The notes beneath the pieces were generated by a model, which saw only the letters and a list, made by a program, of their open reading frames with translations, did no database searches and was not told the origin of the DNA. Below are positions 22,651 through 29,145 of a stretch of 29,145 bases of DNA, one piece after another. A program made the translations under genes and the position numbers. The DNA is from a virus, in the IMG/VR virus record IMGVR_UViG_3300025276_000152, positions 1 to 29,145 of that record. One strand, 5' to 3'. The first letter of the stretch is position 1; each line of letters opens with the position of its first letter.

Positions 22651-22676
22651 TTATTAACAATATTTTTATATCTTTG
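22651..22676 (+). promoter_or_regulatory. Probable promoter with Bacteroidota -7 box
   Basis: TATCTTTG at 22669-22676 is an exact TAnnTTTG, the -7 consensus of Bacteroidota primary sigma factors. It lies 16 bases before the ATG at 22693. Upstream is TTATTAACAA (22651-22660), also present at 989-998 and 26283-26292. A clear -33 TTTG is not evident. Confidence 0.6.
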
Positions 22677-22692
22677 AACAAAACAAAACGAT

Positions 22693-22857
22693 ATGACTTA
22701 TTGCGAAGACCTTAACCGAATGCTTAGATTCTCAGTCGAAGCTTTACAAAAAGAAAACGCTGACTTAAAAAAAACTAATCTAGAAATTCTAAACAAACTA
22801 GAAGAGGTTCAATCTAAACTTGAAGTTGTATTTAACGAAGAGTTAAAAGAATATTAA
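22693..22857 (+). CDS. Small coiled-coil protein, 54 aa
   Basis: This 54-residue protein is nearly all heptad-like (NLEILNKLEEVQSKLEVVF), preceded by CEDLNRMLRFSVEAL. It would form a parallel coiled coil. It is the first gene after the host-type promoter and the terminator, so probably early. It could be a dimerising partner for the adjacent small-domain proteins or a host-protein inhibitor. No domain name can be given. Confidence 0.6.
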   Translation: MTYCEDLNRMLRFSVEALQKENADLKKTNLEILNKLEEVQSKLEVVFNEELKEY

Positions 22858-22874
22858 TAATCAAACATTTATTT

Positions 22875-23108
22875 ATGAATAATGAAATTTACAAAGGCAA
22901 AGTTACAGCCGTAAAACCAGACGGTAATTGGACCGAGTTTAATAAGTTTAAAGTCTCTATAGAGAATGAAGACAAACAGATTGGTGAGTTTAACTTTTTA
23001 GCTAGAGGCGAATTTAAAAAAGCTATTGGTGATATGATAGAGTACGAAATTAAAAACCCTACATACAACTCAGCAAAATTACACTACAAACCATTTAATA
23101 ATAACTAA
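22875..23108 (+). CDS. Small beta-domain protein, paralogue 1, 77 aa
   Basis: The single domain (IYKGKVTAVKPDGNWTEFNK, then GEFNFLARGEFKKAIGDMIE) aligns along nearly all its length with the N-terminal 60 residues of the next gene. Alternating beta strands with a central conserved G-x-F suggest an OB-like fold, as used to bind single-stranded DNA. It lies in the replication block and is followed by its paralogue after 11 bases. The fold is inferred; no residue proves DNA binding. Confidence 0.6.
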   Translation: MNNEIYKGKVTAVKPDGNWTEFNKFKVSIENEDKQIGEFNFLARGEFKKAIGDMIEYEIKNPTYNSAKLHYKPFNNN

Positions 23109-23119
23109 ACACTTACTTT

Positions 23120-23515
23120 ATGAAAACAGGCAAGATTAAAAACATTGACCCAAACGGTCTTTGGAACGGATTAACAAAATACAAAGTTACATTTGCAGAC
23201 GGACAGCAATATACATTTTTTGCAAAAGGTAATTTTAAATTTAAGATTGGTGAAACTATAGCTTATGAGGTTACAAACGATGAGTATAAAAACGCTAGGA
23301 TTCCACAAGACCAATACAAAGAAGAGGTTGTAGAAGATTCAAACCCTAGAGTATTTAATAATTACGCACCTAAAGCCGAATATGTAGATAAAAACGATTT
23401 AATTATTAGACAGACTTGTGTAAAGGCCTCATCTGAATTTAACTCTAGACGAAAGGTAGACGTAGTACAAGTTTTATTAGACGCTGACACAATGTATAAC
23501 TGGATAAAATCATAA
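23120..23515 (+). CDS. Small beta-domain protein, paralogue 2, 131 aa
   Basis: The N-terminal 60 residues (GKIKNIDPNGLWNGLTKYKV ... FFAKGNFKFKIGE) repeat the domain of the gene upstream. A linker follows, then a C-terminal helical segment LIIRQTCVKASSEFNSRRK of a type common in Bacteroidota phage replication genes. Domain duplication plus an added tail suggests a single-stranded DNA-binding protein with a partner-binding end. The next gene starts after one base. This is inference from arrangement and fold pattern. Confidence 0.6.
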   Translation: MKTGKIKNIDPNGLWNGLTKYKVTFADGQQYTFFAKGNFKFKIGETIAYEVTNDEYKNARIPQDQYKEEVVEDSNPRVFNNYAPKAEYVDKNDLIIRQTCVKASSEFNSRRKVDVVQVLLDADTMYNWIKS

Positions 23516-23516
23516 T

Positions 23517-23813
23517 ATGGATAAGAAATACGAATTTATAAACGACTTTGTTAATTGCGTAATACCTAAACACAACGAGAGAGATTTTGTTTACTTAGAC
23601 TTACATATAAAAATAGAAGAACTCCAAGACTTTATAACTAAACATAAAGAGCATATTAATAAAAACAACGGGTTCTTAAGCATATCAATAAACAAAGCTA
23701 AAAAAGACCCTAATAAATTATATACAAATTTTAGTCGAAAAGTAGAAGTTAGTAATGAAAAAATAGTAACACACAAAGAGCAAATGCCAGATAGAGACGG
23801 CCTACCTTTTTAG
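23517..23813 (+). CDS. Protein with SSB-like C-terminal tip, 98 aa
   Basis: The last residues, MPDRDGLPF, resemble the acidic C-terminal tip of bacterial single-stranded DNA-binding proteins (DDDIPF), which recruits replication and repair partners. The rest of the protein is helical then beta-like (FINDFVNCVIPKHNERDF; FSRKVEVSNEKIVTHK) and does not look like a standard SSB OB fold. Together with the two upstream paralogues it may form a split single-strand binding system. The tip is short, so a chance match is possible. The gene ends just before two terminators. Confidence 0.6.
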   Translation: MDKKYEFINDFVNCVIPKHNERDFVYLDLHIKIEELQDFITKHKEHINKNNGFLSISINKAKKDPNKLYTNFSRKVEVSNEKIVTHKEQMPDRDGLPF

Positions 23814-23818
23814 TAATT

Positions 23819-23870
23819 AGGGGGGTGGTCGGATAGATAACTTGGGGTTATGCCACTCCCTTTTTTATTT
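23819..23870 (+). terminator. Terminator 1 of tandem pair
   Basis: GGGGGTGG (23821-23828) pairs with CCACTCCC (23853-23860), with one G-T wobble. The loop contains a further small ATAAC/GTTAT hairpin. TTTTTT follows. Confidence 0.85.
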
Positions 23871-23871
23871 T

Positions 23872-23900
23872 AGGATAGTTAATAGCTATCCTTTTTTTTT
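23872..23900 (+). terminator. Terminator 2 of tandem pair
   Basis: AGGATAG (23872-23878) pairs perfectly with CTATCCT (23886-23892) around a 7-base loop. A run of nine or more Ts follows. Two strong terminators in 80 bases isolate the helicase unit from the early block. Confidence 0.92.
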
Positions 23901-23930
23901 ACTATATTACTAATTTTAAAACTCTACGAT

Positions 23931-24839
23931 ATGTTTGTCGACTTCAATAAGCAAATAGAAACCATTCACAAAATAAGGACTGGCGAGATCAAAACAGGAC
24001 TTAAGCTAGGAATACCAGAGTTAGACACTCATTTTGTTTTAAAACCTTCGGACCTTAATTTATTCCTGGGCCACGCTAACGTTGGTAAAACGTCTCTAGT
24101 ATTATTTATGATGCTATCCTATAGCGTCCGACATAACTCCAAATGGCTTATATATAGCTCAGAGAATGAGCCTTACGAATTAATTAGAAAACTTCTAGAG
24201 TATTTAATTGAAGAGCCTATAAATAAAATTCTACCTAATGACTTTAATAATGGTATTGAATTTATAAAAAAACACTTTAAATTTATATCTAACGAAAGGC
24301 TTTATACATACAAAGAATTAATAGACGTAGCTGAGAAAGCTAAGATTGGTTTCAAGTATGACGGGTTTCTAATAGACCCTTATAACAGTCTAGCTAAAGA
24401 CAGGGAAACGTCTAAAGCTTTAGGTATGCACGAGTACGACTACGAGGTCTTAAGTCAGTTTAGAATGTTTTGTCAGCGTAATAAAGTTTCTTTATGGCTA
24501 TGCGCTCACGCTAACACTGAGGCCCTTAGAAGAGTTTATAAGTCACCTCACGAATACCAAGGATATCCAATGGTTTGTGAGTCAAGCTCTATAGAGGGTG
24601 GTGGTAAGTTTGTTAATAGATGTGATTCCTTTGCTGTTGTACACAGATTTATTCAACACCCTACAGAGTTTATGTATTCCTTTTTACATATAAAAAAGAT
24701 TAAGTCTATAGAGACAGGTGGTCGTTGTACAAGTTTAGATGCCCCTGTTAAAATGCGAGCGCTTATTAACAATGTAGGTTATTCTATTAACAACGAAAGC
24801 ATAGTTAAAATTCTTAAAAGAGCTAACGCCCCGTTCTAA
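23931..24839 (+). CDS. DnaB-like replicative helicase / RecA-fold ATPase
   Basis: This 302-residue protein carries a RecA-type ATPase core. Walker A is GHANVGKTS (47-55), Walker B FLIDP (146-150) preceded by KYDG, and a sensor-like WLCAHAN (189-195) follows. The pattern is that of the DnaB C-terminal domain. The N-terminal DnaB domain is missing, so it may be a minimal helicase or depend on host or phage loaders. It follows a strong terminator pair and starts a new unit; the leader is AT-rich (CTACGATATG). It is followed by the sigma-like gene. Confidence 0.82.
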   Translation: MFVDFNKQIETIHKIRTGEIKTGLKLGIPELDTHFVLKPSDLNLFLGHANVGKTSLVLFMMLSYSVRHNSKWLIYSSENEPYELIRKLLEYLIEEPINKILPNDFNNGIEFIKKHFKFISNERLYTYKELIDVAEKAKIGFKYDGFLIDPYNSLAKDRETSKALGMHEYDYEVLSQFRMFCQRNKVSLWLCAHANTEALRRVYKSPHEYQGYPMVCESSSIEGGGKFVNRCDSFAVVHRFIQHPTEFMYSFLHIKKIKSIETGGRCTSLDAPVKMRALINNVGYSINNESIVKILKRANAPF

Positions 24840-24867
24840 CTTAGCATAATTATTGTAGCTTGTAAGA

Positions 24868-25479
24868 GTGGACATTTTAGAACTCTTATATAAAAAGCAT
24901 AATAATTGGTTACAAATTACTGAGTCGCTAGGCGTTAATCCTGAAACGGCCAAAGACATTGTATCTGAGTTATATTTCAAAATTAAATTACATTTAGAAG
25001 AAAATAAGGACCAGTCGATTATGTTTAATAACGATGAGGTAAACTACTATTTTATATACGTTACTATAAGAAACCTAGTCTTTGACTTAAAGCGTAGGGA
25101 AAAAAACGTAAAGTTTGTTAGCTTAGATACTAGAGAGGATATATCCGAAGACGTAGAATATAAGGAATGGCATAACGAAGAGTATAACGACACTGACCAA
25201 TATTTAAAACATAAAGTTATAAACGATTGGTACGAAAATGACAACTACTTACAAATGTTAGAAGACGCTAATCTATTAGACAACTTCAGCCAGGACAAAA
25301 TGAAAGTATATTATATGAGGCGTATATTTAAAGAAGTCTTTTTAGATAAAACTAAAGTTAGTGTATTGTCCAGGAATACAAATATTACTTATTGGAGTTT
25401 AAGAAATACCATAAAAAATATAAAAAAACAAATAAACGAAGACTATGAATTTAGGCGACATATTAGAGACGATTTTTAA
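24868..25479 (+). CDS. Sigma-factor-like regulator
   Basis: This 203-residue protein starts at GTG. It has a region-2-like segment YYFIYVTIRNLVFDLKRREK (60-79), similar to the RNA-polymerase-binding and -10-binding helices of ECF/sigma-70 proteins. An acidic linker follows (about 83-130), then a C-terminal helix-turn-helix like region 4 (TKVSVLSRNTNITYWSLRNT, about 165-185). It could redirect host RNA polymerase to phage promoters. The N-terminal MDILELLYKKHNNWLQITES is also helical. Divergence makes the assignment moderate. The next gene overlaps by 35 bases. Confidence 0.6.
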   Translation: MDILELLYKKHNNWLQITESLGVNPETAKDIVSELYFKIKLHLEENKDQSIMFNNDEVNYYFIYVTIRNLVFDLKRREKNVKFVSLDTREDISEDVEYKEWHNEEYNDTDQYLKHKVINDWYENDNYLQMLEDANLLDNFSQDKMKVYYMRRIFKEVFLDKTKVSVLSRNTNITYWSLRNTIKNIKKQINEDYEFRRHIRDDF

Positions 25480-25615
25480 AAAGACTGGAGTTAAGTGGTT
25501 AGTAGAAAAAATAGTAATAGATATACTAGGCTATAAAACTTGTGGCTGCGAACGTAGAAAAAAAGCACTAAACAATATAAGAATATTTAGAACTGAACAG
25601 GATGAAATTAAATAA
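25445..25615 (+). CDS. Small protein with CGC motif, 56 aa
   Basis: This 56-residue protein (MNLGDILETIFKKTGVKWLV) has a CGCERRKKALNN segment at 33-44. It overlaps the sigma-like gene by 35 bases and the next gene by 14. Small proteins with a CGC-x2-RK element recur beside replication genes in Bacteroidota phages, as far as I recall. No catalytic role is visible; the two Cys could take part in metal binding. Confidence 0.6.
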   Translation: MNLGDILETIFKKTGVKWLVEKIVIDILGYKTCGCERRKKALNNIRIFRTEQDEIK

Positions 25616-25805
25616 AAAAGATTATAAATACTGGACTATATTTAGAGCTGCTAAAAAGTCAACAATAACTAAAGAAGAGTTAAACGAAATTTCAGTTTTA
25701 CATTCACATTATTTTAAACATAAATTTGTATTGCCTTGCAGTTGCAATCCTAAGCAAATTCAAAGTTGGGTCAACGATATTAATACTTTATATATAGAGT
25801 CATAA
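25602..25805 (+). CDS. Small protein with CSC motif, 67 aa
   Basis: The product has 67 residues. The N-terminal basic helix MKLNKKDYKYWTIFRAAKKS is followed by HSHYF and then PCSCNPKQIQSWVNDINTLY near the C-terminus. The Cys-x-Cys and His group may bind metal. The stop overlaps the start of the nuclease-like gene by one base. Function unknown. Confidence 0.6.
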   Translation: MKLNKKDYKYWTIFRAAKKSTITKEELNEISVLHSHYFKHKFVLPCSCNPKQIQSWVNDINTLYIES

Positions 25806-26272
25806 TGGATATAGAAAAAACTACTCAGTGGGAAAAGGCCGTAGTGCAAATACTAAATTTAGATGGTTGGCAATTAAAACACATAGGCGGGACTAGTAGA
25901 TATGACGCTAAAGGATTAACTCCTAAAGGATTTGCCGCAGTAATAGAAATGAAGTTTAGAAATAAGTACTACGAGAATAAAATGATAGAAAAAAAGAAAT
26001 ACGATGCGCTTATGAATTTACCAGGCGATGTCGTAAAGCTTTATTTTGTAGCCGACCCAAAAGGTAATTATTTATACTGGTTAAACAATATGAGCTTACC
26101 GCCTATAGAGATTGTCTTTGCTGGTAAAACTACTTATTGGGGTGGTGATAAAGAATCTAAAGAAGTTTATTATTTACCAGAGTCTAAAGCATCCGTAGTC
26201 TCAGTTAACACTATAGACCCAGAACCAGGCCCCTGGACTGAATACTTCGAGAATAGAAAAAAATCTAAATAA
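25805..26272 (+). CDS. PD-(D/E)XK-fold nuclease-like protein
   Basis: This 155-residue protein has Glu10, an Asp in SRYDAKGL (Asp34) and a core E-M-K (Glu48, Lys50) within AAVIEMKF, the order expected for the PD-(D/E)XK nuclease core. Holliday-junction resolvases and VRR-NUC-type nucleases share this layout. The C-terminal part (VFAGKTTYWGGDKESKEVY) is unassigned. It would act in recombination or repair with the other genes of the block. Confidence 0.62.
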   Translation: MDIEKTTQWEKAVVQILNLDGWQLKHIGGTSRYDAKGLTPKGFAAVIEMKFRNKYYENKMIEKKKYDALMNLPGDVVKLYFVADPKGNYLYWLNNMSLPPIEIVFAGKTTYWGGDKESKEVYYLPESKASVVSVNTIDPEPGPWTEYFENRKKSK

Positions 26273-26282
26273 GACGCTTGAG

Positions 26283-26306
26283 TTATTAACAATTTGTCGT
26301 ATATTG
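26283..26306 (+). promoter_or_regulatory. Probable promoter region
   Basis: TTATTAACAA (26283-26292) and TATATTG (26300-26306) in the 57-base gap before the ATG at 26330 repeat the layout seen upstream of 22693 and after terL at 989-1011. Confidence 0.4.
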
Positions 26307-26329
26307 TGTAAAAACAAATAACATACAAT

Positions 26330-26512
26330 ATGACAGGTAAAATTAAATTAGGACAAACATTAAATGTTTATTATTTAAATCGAATTCACAAAGGCAAAGT
26401 AGCTTGGTTAAAATCTGATAAAGCTGGCTTAGTTTTAGAAGACCCTTTTAATTGGCGTTTTGGTGAAAAATTTATAACTATTCCATTAGGTCTGCATGGC
26501 AGACAAATATAA
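26330..26512 (+). CDS. Small beta-rich protein, 60 aa
   Basis: The protein has 60 residues (MTGKIKLGQTLNVYYLNRIH) with a beta-turn-rich pattern and a conserved-looking GLVLEDPFNWRFGEKF. It resembles a small SH3-like or OB-like barrel in size and spacing of strands. The stop overlaps the next ATG by one base. A nucleic-acid or protein-binding role would fit, but nothing in the sequence proves it. Confidence 0.6.
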   Translation: MTGKIKLGQTLNVYYLNRIHKGKVAWLKSDKAGLVLEDPFNWRFGEKFITIPLGLHGRQI

Positions 26513-26820
26513 TGGATATACTTAACGACATAAAAAGCAACGTACTAGATATAGAAGAATTTAATTTCTATAACGAGTTTCAATTACTGTCTAGTATATT
26601 AGAATCCTGGCACAAAAAATCTCAAAACAAAAACCTTACAGACAAAACTAGAGCTGAGATAGATTCTGCTTTAAAGTCTTTATCTACAATTAGCTTATAC
26701 GTAATGAGTATGCAGCAAAGACAAAGAGGTTATAATGTTCAACTTAATAGATTTCGAGATGCTACCATAACCGCTGAGACGCAATTAAAAAAACTACAAT
26801 ATGAGGCCACAAAAATATGA
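26512..26820 (+). CDS. Helical hypothetical protein, 102 aa
   Basis: The 102-residue product is nearly all alpha-helical (FYNEFQLLSSILESWHKKSQ, then LKSLSTISLYVMSMQQRQRG and a terminal coiled coil). It is coupled to its neighbours by one base at the 5' end and by 20 bases at the 3' end with the small membrane protein. No motif identifies a function. Confidence 0.6.
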   Translation: MDILNDIKSNVLDIEEFNFYNEFQLLSSILESWHKKSQNKNLTDKTRAEIDSALKSLSTISLYVMSMQQRQRGYNVQLNRFRDATITAETQLKKLQYEATKI

Positions 26821-26893
26821 AAACAATCTTAAAATATTTGCATACGCTACAATAGGAATTATATTAATACTACTCTTAACTAAATATTTATGA
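26801..26893 (+). CDS. Very small membrane protein, 30 aa
   Basis: The frame encodes MRPQKYENNLKIFAYATIGI followed by ILILLLTKYL. It is a basic N-terminus with one membrane helix reaching the C-terminus. It overlaps the helical protein and shares an ATGA overlap with the next gene. The compact coupling argues for a real gene. It could be an early membrane-active peptide. Confidence 0.5.
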   Translation: MRPQKYENNLKIFAYATIGIILILLLTKYL

Positions 26894-27048
26894 ATGAATA
26901 CGAGATAGAATACTGGCAATATACAGATGACGGTTACGATAATCGTTATATCTTAGTAAATGCTAGAGACGAACACCAGGCAATATTAAAAGCTAAATCA
27001 AAAACTATTCACTCTAAAGGACATAAAGTATATGAAAGGCAAGATTAA
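26890..27048 (+). CDS. Small acidic protein, 52 aa
   Basis: The 52-residue product begins MNEYEIEYWQYTDDGYDNRY and contains ILVNARDEHQAILKAKSK. It is coupled to the small membrane gene by an ATGA overlap and to the next nuclease by a 17-base overlap. It has a short alpha-beta pattern; function unknown. Confidence 0.6.
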   Translation: MNEYEIEYWQYTDDGYDNRYILVNARDEHQAILKAKSKTIHSKGHKVYERQD

Positions 27049-27814
27049 GTTATTAGACGGTAATTACTACGATAAAAAAGAGTTACTAGAAAAAATGGTA
27101 GACGATGAGTTTTACTATGGTGAGTTAAACAAATTAGCTTTAAGCAGCTCTAGTCTAAAGCTTATGCTAGACAGTCCAAAGACTTATTACTATGTAACTA
27201 AGTACGGCCAGAAATCTAGTAGTCCAGCTTTGACCGCTGGTCATTTATTTCACCTAGCAATATTAGAACCTGAAAAATATGCAGACTTAAAATTTATAGA
27301 CGTACAAAGTAAAAACACTAAAAAGTTTAAAGAGGCTAAAGAAGAGTATGGCGAAGTATATACAGCTAAAGAGCAAAGCGACAATAACAGACTTATAGAT
27401 GCATTCTTTAAAAACCCTAGAGCTGTCGAGTTATTAGGTGATAGCCATACTGAAGTTGCTGGTATTGTAAATATATTCGGTAAACCATTTCGAGCTAAGG
27501 CAGACGTACTAAAAAACAAAGGCGGCATAGTAGACCTTAAGACTACAGTAGACGTACAAAACTTTAACAAGTCAGCATTTAGATATAAATATCATTTACA
27601 AGTTGCTATATATTGCGAAGCATTTAATTGTAGTTATAAAGATTTTACGTTTCTTTGTGTGGACAAGGCTAATCTAGATATAGGTATTTGGAATGTAAGC
27701 GAGGAGTTTTACGAGTACGGACGTAAAGAATTAAAAAAAGGAATAGACTTATACGATACATACATACGAGAAGATTTTGATATAAACGATTACACAATAC
27801 AAGGCACATTATGA
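27032..27814 (+). CDS. RecE/ExoVIII-like PD-(D/E)XK exonuclease
   Basis: This 260-residue protein has a PD-(D/E)XK layout: LTAGHLFHLAI with His71 in the first helix, EVAGI (Glu141), KADV (Asp158), IVDLKTT (Asp168, Lys170) and QVAIYCEAF (Gln190, Tyr194). This matches the phage exonucleases that trim DNA ends for single-strand annealing (RecE family, often annotated as DUF3799-like). A partner RecT/Bet annealase was not seen, so the small beta-domain proteins or a host annealase may serve. It overlaps the small upstream gene by 17 bases and the next gene by four. Confidence 0.82.
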   Translation: MKGKIKLLDGNYYDKKELLEKMVDDEFYYGELNKLALSSSSLKLMLDSPKTYYYVTKYGQKSSSPALTAGHLFHLAILEPEKYADLKFIDVQSKNTKKFKEAKEEYGEVYTAKEQSDNNRLIDAFFKNPRAVELLGDSHTEVAGIVNIFGKPFRAKADVLKNKGGIVDLKTTVDVQNFNKSAFRYKYHLQVAIYCEAFNCSYKDFTFLCVDKANLDIGIWNVSEEFYEYGRKELKKGIDLYDTYIREDFDINDYTIQGTL

Positions 27815-27993
27815 GAAAAACACCCTGGAGAAAAATAAAAGGTAAGTGGGTCAACTTAGACGAGTTAAGTAAAACTATACCAATGCCTAGAGCGCAAAAG
27901 TGTTCAGAGTATCAACAAGTCGGTAGATTTAGCCGTACTAATAAAGCGTCTGGATATATACCTAGTCATCTATTTAAAAAACATACAAAGTAA
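27811..27993 (+). CDS. Small basic protein, 60 aa
   Basis: The product MRKTPWRKIKGKWVNLDELS is basic, with a C-terminal FSRTNKASGYIPSHLFKKHT. It starts in an ATGA overlap with the RecE-like gene. A nucleic-acid-binding role would suit the charge, but it is not established. It is followed directly by a 19-residue frame. Confidence 0.55.
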   Translation: MRKTPWRKIKGKWVNLDELSKTIPMPRAQKCSEYQQVGRFSRTNKASGYIPSHLFKKHTK

Positions 27994-28053
27994 ATGAAAG
28001 CAAATAAACTAACTCAGGTTCAAAGGATTGGCCAGCTAAAAAAAACAAATTGA
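27994..28053 (+). CDS. Possible micro-ORF, 19 aa
   Basis: This frame (MKANKLTQVQRIGQLKKTN) fills the space between the preceding stop and the ATG at 28053, with a TGATG overlap. It may serve as a translational coupling peptide or be non-coding. Its small size keeps the confidence low. Confidence 0.3.
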   Translation: MKANKLTQVQRIGQLKKTN

Positions 28054-28481
28054 TGATAAAGCTTAACAACATATTTCAAATACCGTTTACTAATAAACAA
28101 ATGAAACGAGTAGCTGACTTAGTTATATACAATACTGGCTTAGATATATTCCACAAGTCAAGACAACAAAAATACGTAGAGGCTAGAGCTTTATTTAATT
28201 ATCTAATACGGGTCGAGTTTGGACAGACGTTATTTAGAATAAGAGACTACTACTTAAGCAAAGGTAAAAAGTACCATCACACTACAGTGCTACATAGTAT
28301 CCATAGCTTTAAAGAGATAGCATTTAAAAACCCTCAGTACGTTGAGATAATAGACGTTATTAAAATTCAAGAGGTTTCACCTAGACAAATCAATAATCTT
28401 ATAGCAGACGTATGTAAGATAAATAGCAAAAAGCAGTTAGAGTCTACAAGAGAGTTTCTAAAAAATGTTTTACAAGAGTAG
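28053..28481 (+). CDS. DnaA domain IV-like replication protein
   Basis: The product is 142 residues long. Residues 36-82 fit DnaA domain IV, the part that binds DnaA boxes: SRQQKYVEARALFNYLIR (36-53), then YHHTTVLHSI (74-83), which matches the GRDHTTVLHA signature. The AAA+ domain of full DnaA is missing, so it may act by binding an origin and recruiting host DnaA or the phage helicase. The palindrome region at 21754-21860 is a candidate target. I use the ATG at 28053, not the TTG at 28050. It is the last gene before the terminase block. Confidence 0.8.
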   Translation: MIKLNNIFQIPFTNKQMKRVADLVIYNTGLDIFHKSRQQKYVEARALFNYLIRVEFGQTLFRIRDYYLSKGKKYHHTTVLHSIHSFKEIAFKNPQYVEIIDVIKIQEVSPRQINNLIADVCKINSKKQLESTREFLKNVLQE

Positions 28482-28498
28482 CAAATTAACAATTAGTA

Positions 28499-28510
28499 CG
28501 TTATATATAT
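28499..28510 (+). promoter_or_regulatory. CGTTATATATAT element before terminase
   Basis: CGTTATATATAT ends one base before the ATG at 28512 and follows AAATTAACAA (28483-28492). It is the fifth copy of the element and heads the packaging block. Confidence 0.5.
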
Positions 28511-28511
28511 A

Positions 28512-28865
28512 ATGACTGACAATACTGACACTAAAAAAAAGATGCTAGAAGCCTTGGAGTTTAACCTGGGTATCGTTTCACATAGCTGTAGAACTGTTAA
28601 CATAAGTAGACAGACACACTACCAATGGCTTAAGAATGACGAAGCATATAAAGAAGAGGTCGAGGCCATTTCTGAAAGTGCTATAGATTTTGTAGAGTCC
28701 AAACTATATGATAGAATTAAAGCAAACGATACGGCTAGTATAATATTCTTTTTAAAGACTAGAGCTAAGAGCCGAGGGTACCAGGAACGAACAGAACTTG
28801 TTATGCCTGAAGCTAGAAAATTTGAGATAGAAGTTTTAGGACCAGCAAATGAAAGTACAAACTAA
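28512..28865 (+). CDS. terS: Terminase small subunit
   Basis: This 117-residue protein has an N-terminal helix-turn-helix (about 10-40: KMLEALEFNLGIVSHSCRTV then SRQTHYQWLKN), a central helical oligomerisation stretch (YKEEVEAISESAIDFVESKL) and a short acidic C-terminus. This is the layout of small subunits, which recognise the packaging site and form a ring that regulates TerL. It overlaps terL by 17 bases. The assignment rests on the HTH plus the adjacent TerL. Confidence 0.88.
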   Translation: MTDNTDTKKKMLEALEFNLGIVSHSCRTVNISRQTHYQWLKNDEAYKEEVEAISESAIDFVESKLYDRIKANDTASIIFFLKTRAKSRGYQERTELVMPEARKFEIEVLGPANESTN

Positions 28866-29145
28866 TATAGTCTACGACTATTTAAAACAAACAGATTCTA
28901 AGATAAAGATATTCCAGGGTGGGACTAGGTCTGGTAAGACTTACAATATTCTTATGTGGTTAATCTTTGGCTACGGAATGACTCAGACTGGTAAAACAAT
29001 AACAATCTTCAGAGCTACTTATCCAGCGTTAAGAGCTACAGTAATGAGAGACTTCTTTGATATACTAGAGAGGTTTGATTTATACCTAGACGTAGACCAC
29101 AATAAATCCAATAGCGAATATAAACTTAACGGCAACCTATTTGAG
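28849..29145 (+). CDS. terL: Terminase large subunit, N-terminal part (continues at base 1)
   Basis: The 5' end of terL begins at the ATG at 28849. The Walker A motif GGTRSGKT lies at residues 24-31, preceded by IKIFQ. The segment TITIFRATYPALRATVMRDF crosses into the region that is repeated at the start of the window. Joined with bases 1-978, skipping the duplicated 117 bases, it gives a 385-residue protein. Confidence 0.94.
   Translation, partial: MKVQTNIVYDYLKQTDSKIKIFQGGTRSGKTYNILMWLIFGYGMTQTGKTITIFRATYPALRATVMRDFFDILERFDLYLDVDHNKSNSEYKLNGNLFE
29029..29145. repeat. Contig-end overlap, right copy
   Basis: The last 117 bases match bases 1-117 with four synonymous differences. The mismatches make true physical terminal repeats unlikely and point to a mixed population or to circular assembly. 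Confidence 0.95.

Noticed and set aside
1-29145. Direct terminal repeat packaging (T7-like ends)
   Set aside because: The repeated 117 bases lie inside terL and are not identical, so this is an assembly overlap and not evidence for physical ends.
1-29145. CRISPR arrays, IS elements, integrase or repressor genes
   Set aside because: No evenly spaced repeats with unique spacers, no transposase or recombinase motifs and no attachment-site core next to an integrase were found.

Overview
The window is almost certainly one complete, near-circular contig of a small tailed phage (Caudoviricetes) that infects a member of the Bacteroidota, probably a flavobacterium-like aquatic host. The DNA is AT-rich and every supported gene lies on the + strand. 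Shine-Dalgarno sites are largely absent; A/T-rich leaders, TAATG and ATGA overlaps take their place. One intergenic region carries an exact Bacteroidota-type TAnnTTTG box. The contig closes on itself: bases 29029-29145 repeat bases 1-117 inside the large terminase gene, so the unit is about 29,028 bp. No integrase, repressor or other lysogeny gene was seen, which points to a lytic phage.

Layout, read round the circle. (1) Packaging: small terminase (28512-28865) and large terminase (28849 to the end, continuing at 1-978). (2) A roughly 650-base stretch without a gene (979-1630). It holds several long complementary segments and a tRNA-shaped element, and is best explained as a large structured non-coding RNA. 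(3) Two small unknown genes and a terminator (1631-2045). (4) Tail block, 2087-9103: frameshifted tail-assembly chaperone, two probable connector or tail-completion proteins, two large tail-tip or baseplate-type proteins, a 36-residue lipoprotein between them, and the tape measure. (5) Head block, 9137-13286: XkdF-type prohead protease, several small proteins with related N-termini, scaffold and major capsid protein. (6) A tail-tube-like protein (13358), then a terminator, a structural protein, the portal with an unusual C-terminal extension, a connector, small virion proteins and the tail fibre (13985-20021). (7) Lysis block: zinc amidase endolysin and a three-helix holin (20773-21736). (8) A repeat- and palindrome-rich region (21754-21860) that could be the replication origin. 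(9) Replication, recombination and regulation block, 21913-28481: NinG, two paralogous small-domain proteins, a protein with an SSB-like tip, a DnaB-like ATPase, a sigma-factor-like protein, two nuclease-fold proteins and a DnaA-domain-IV-like protein.

The modules fit a conventional lytic programme. The DnaA-like protein and helicase would start replication, and NinG and the RecE-like nuclease would serve recombination. The sigma-like protein may redirect host RNA polymerase. The virion is built from portal, scaffold, capsid and a tail whose short tape measure (578 residues) suggests a moderate-length tail. A recurring CGTTATATATAT element sits immediately upstream of five start codons that open gene blocks, and is a candidate phage-specific regulatory element. 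The most unusual item is the structured RNA candidate at about 1051-1491.
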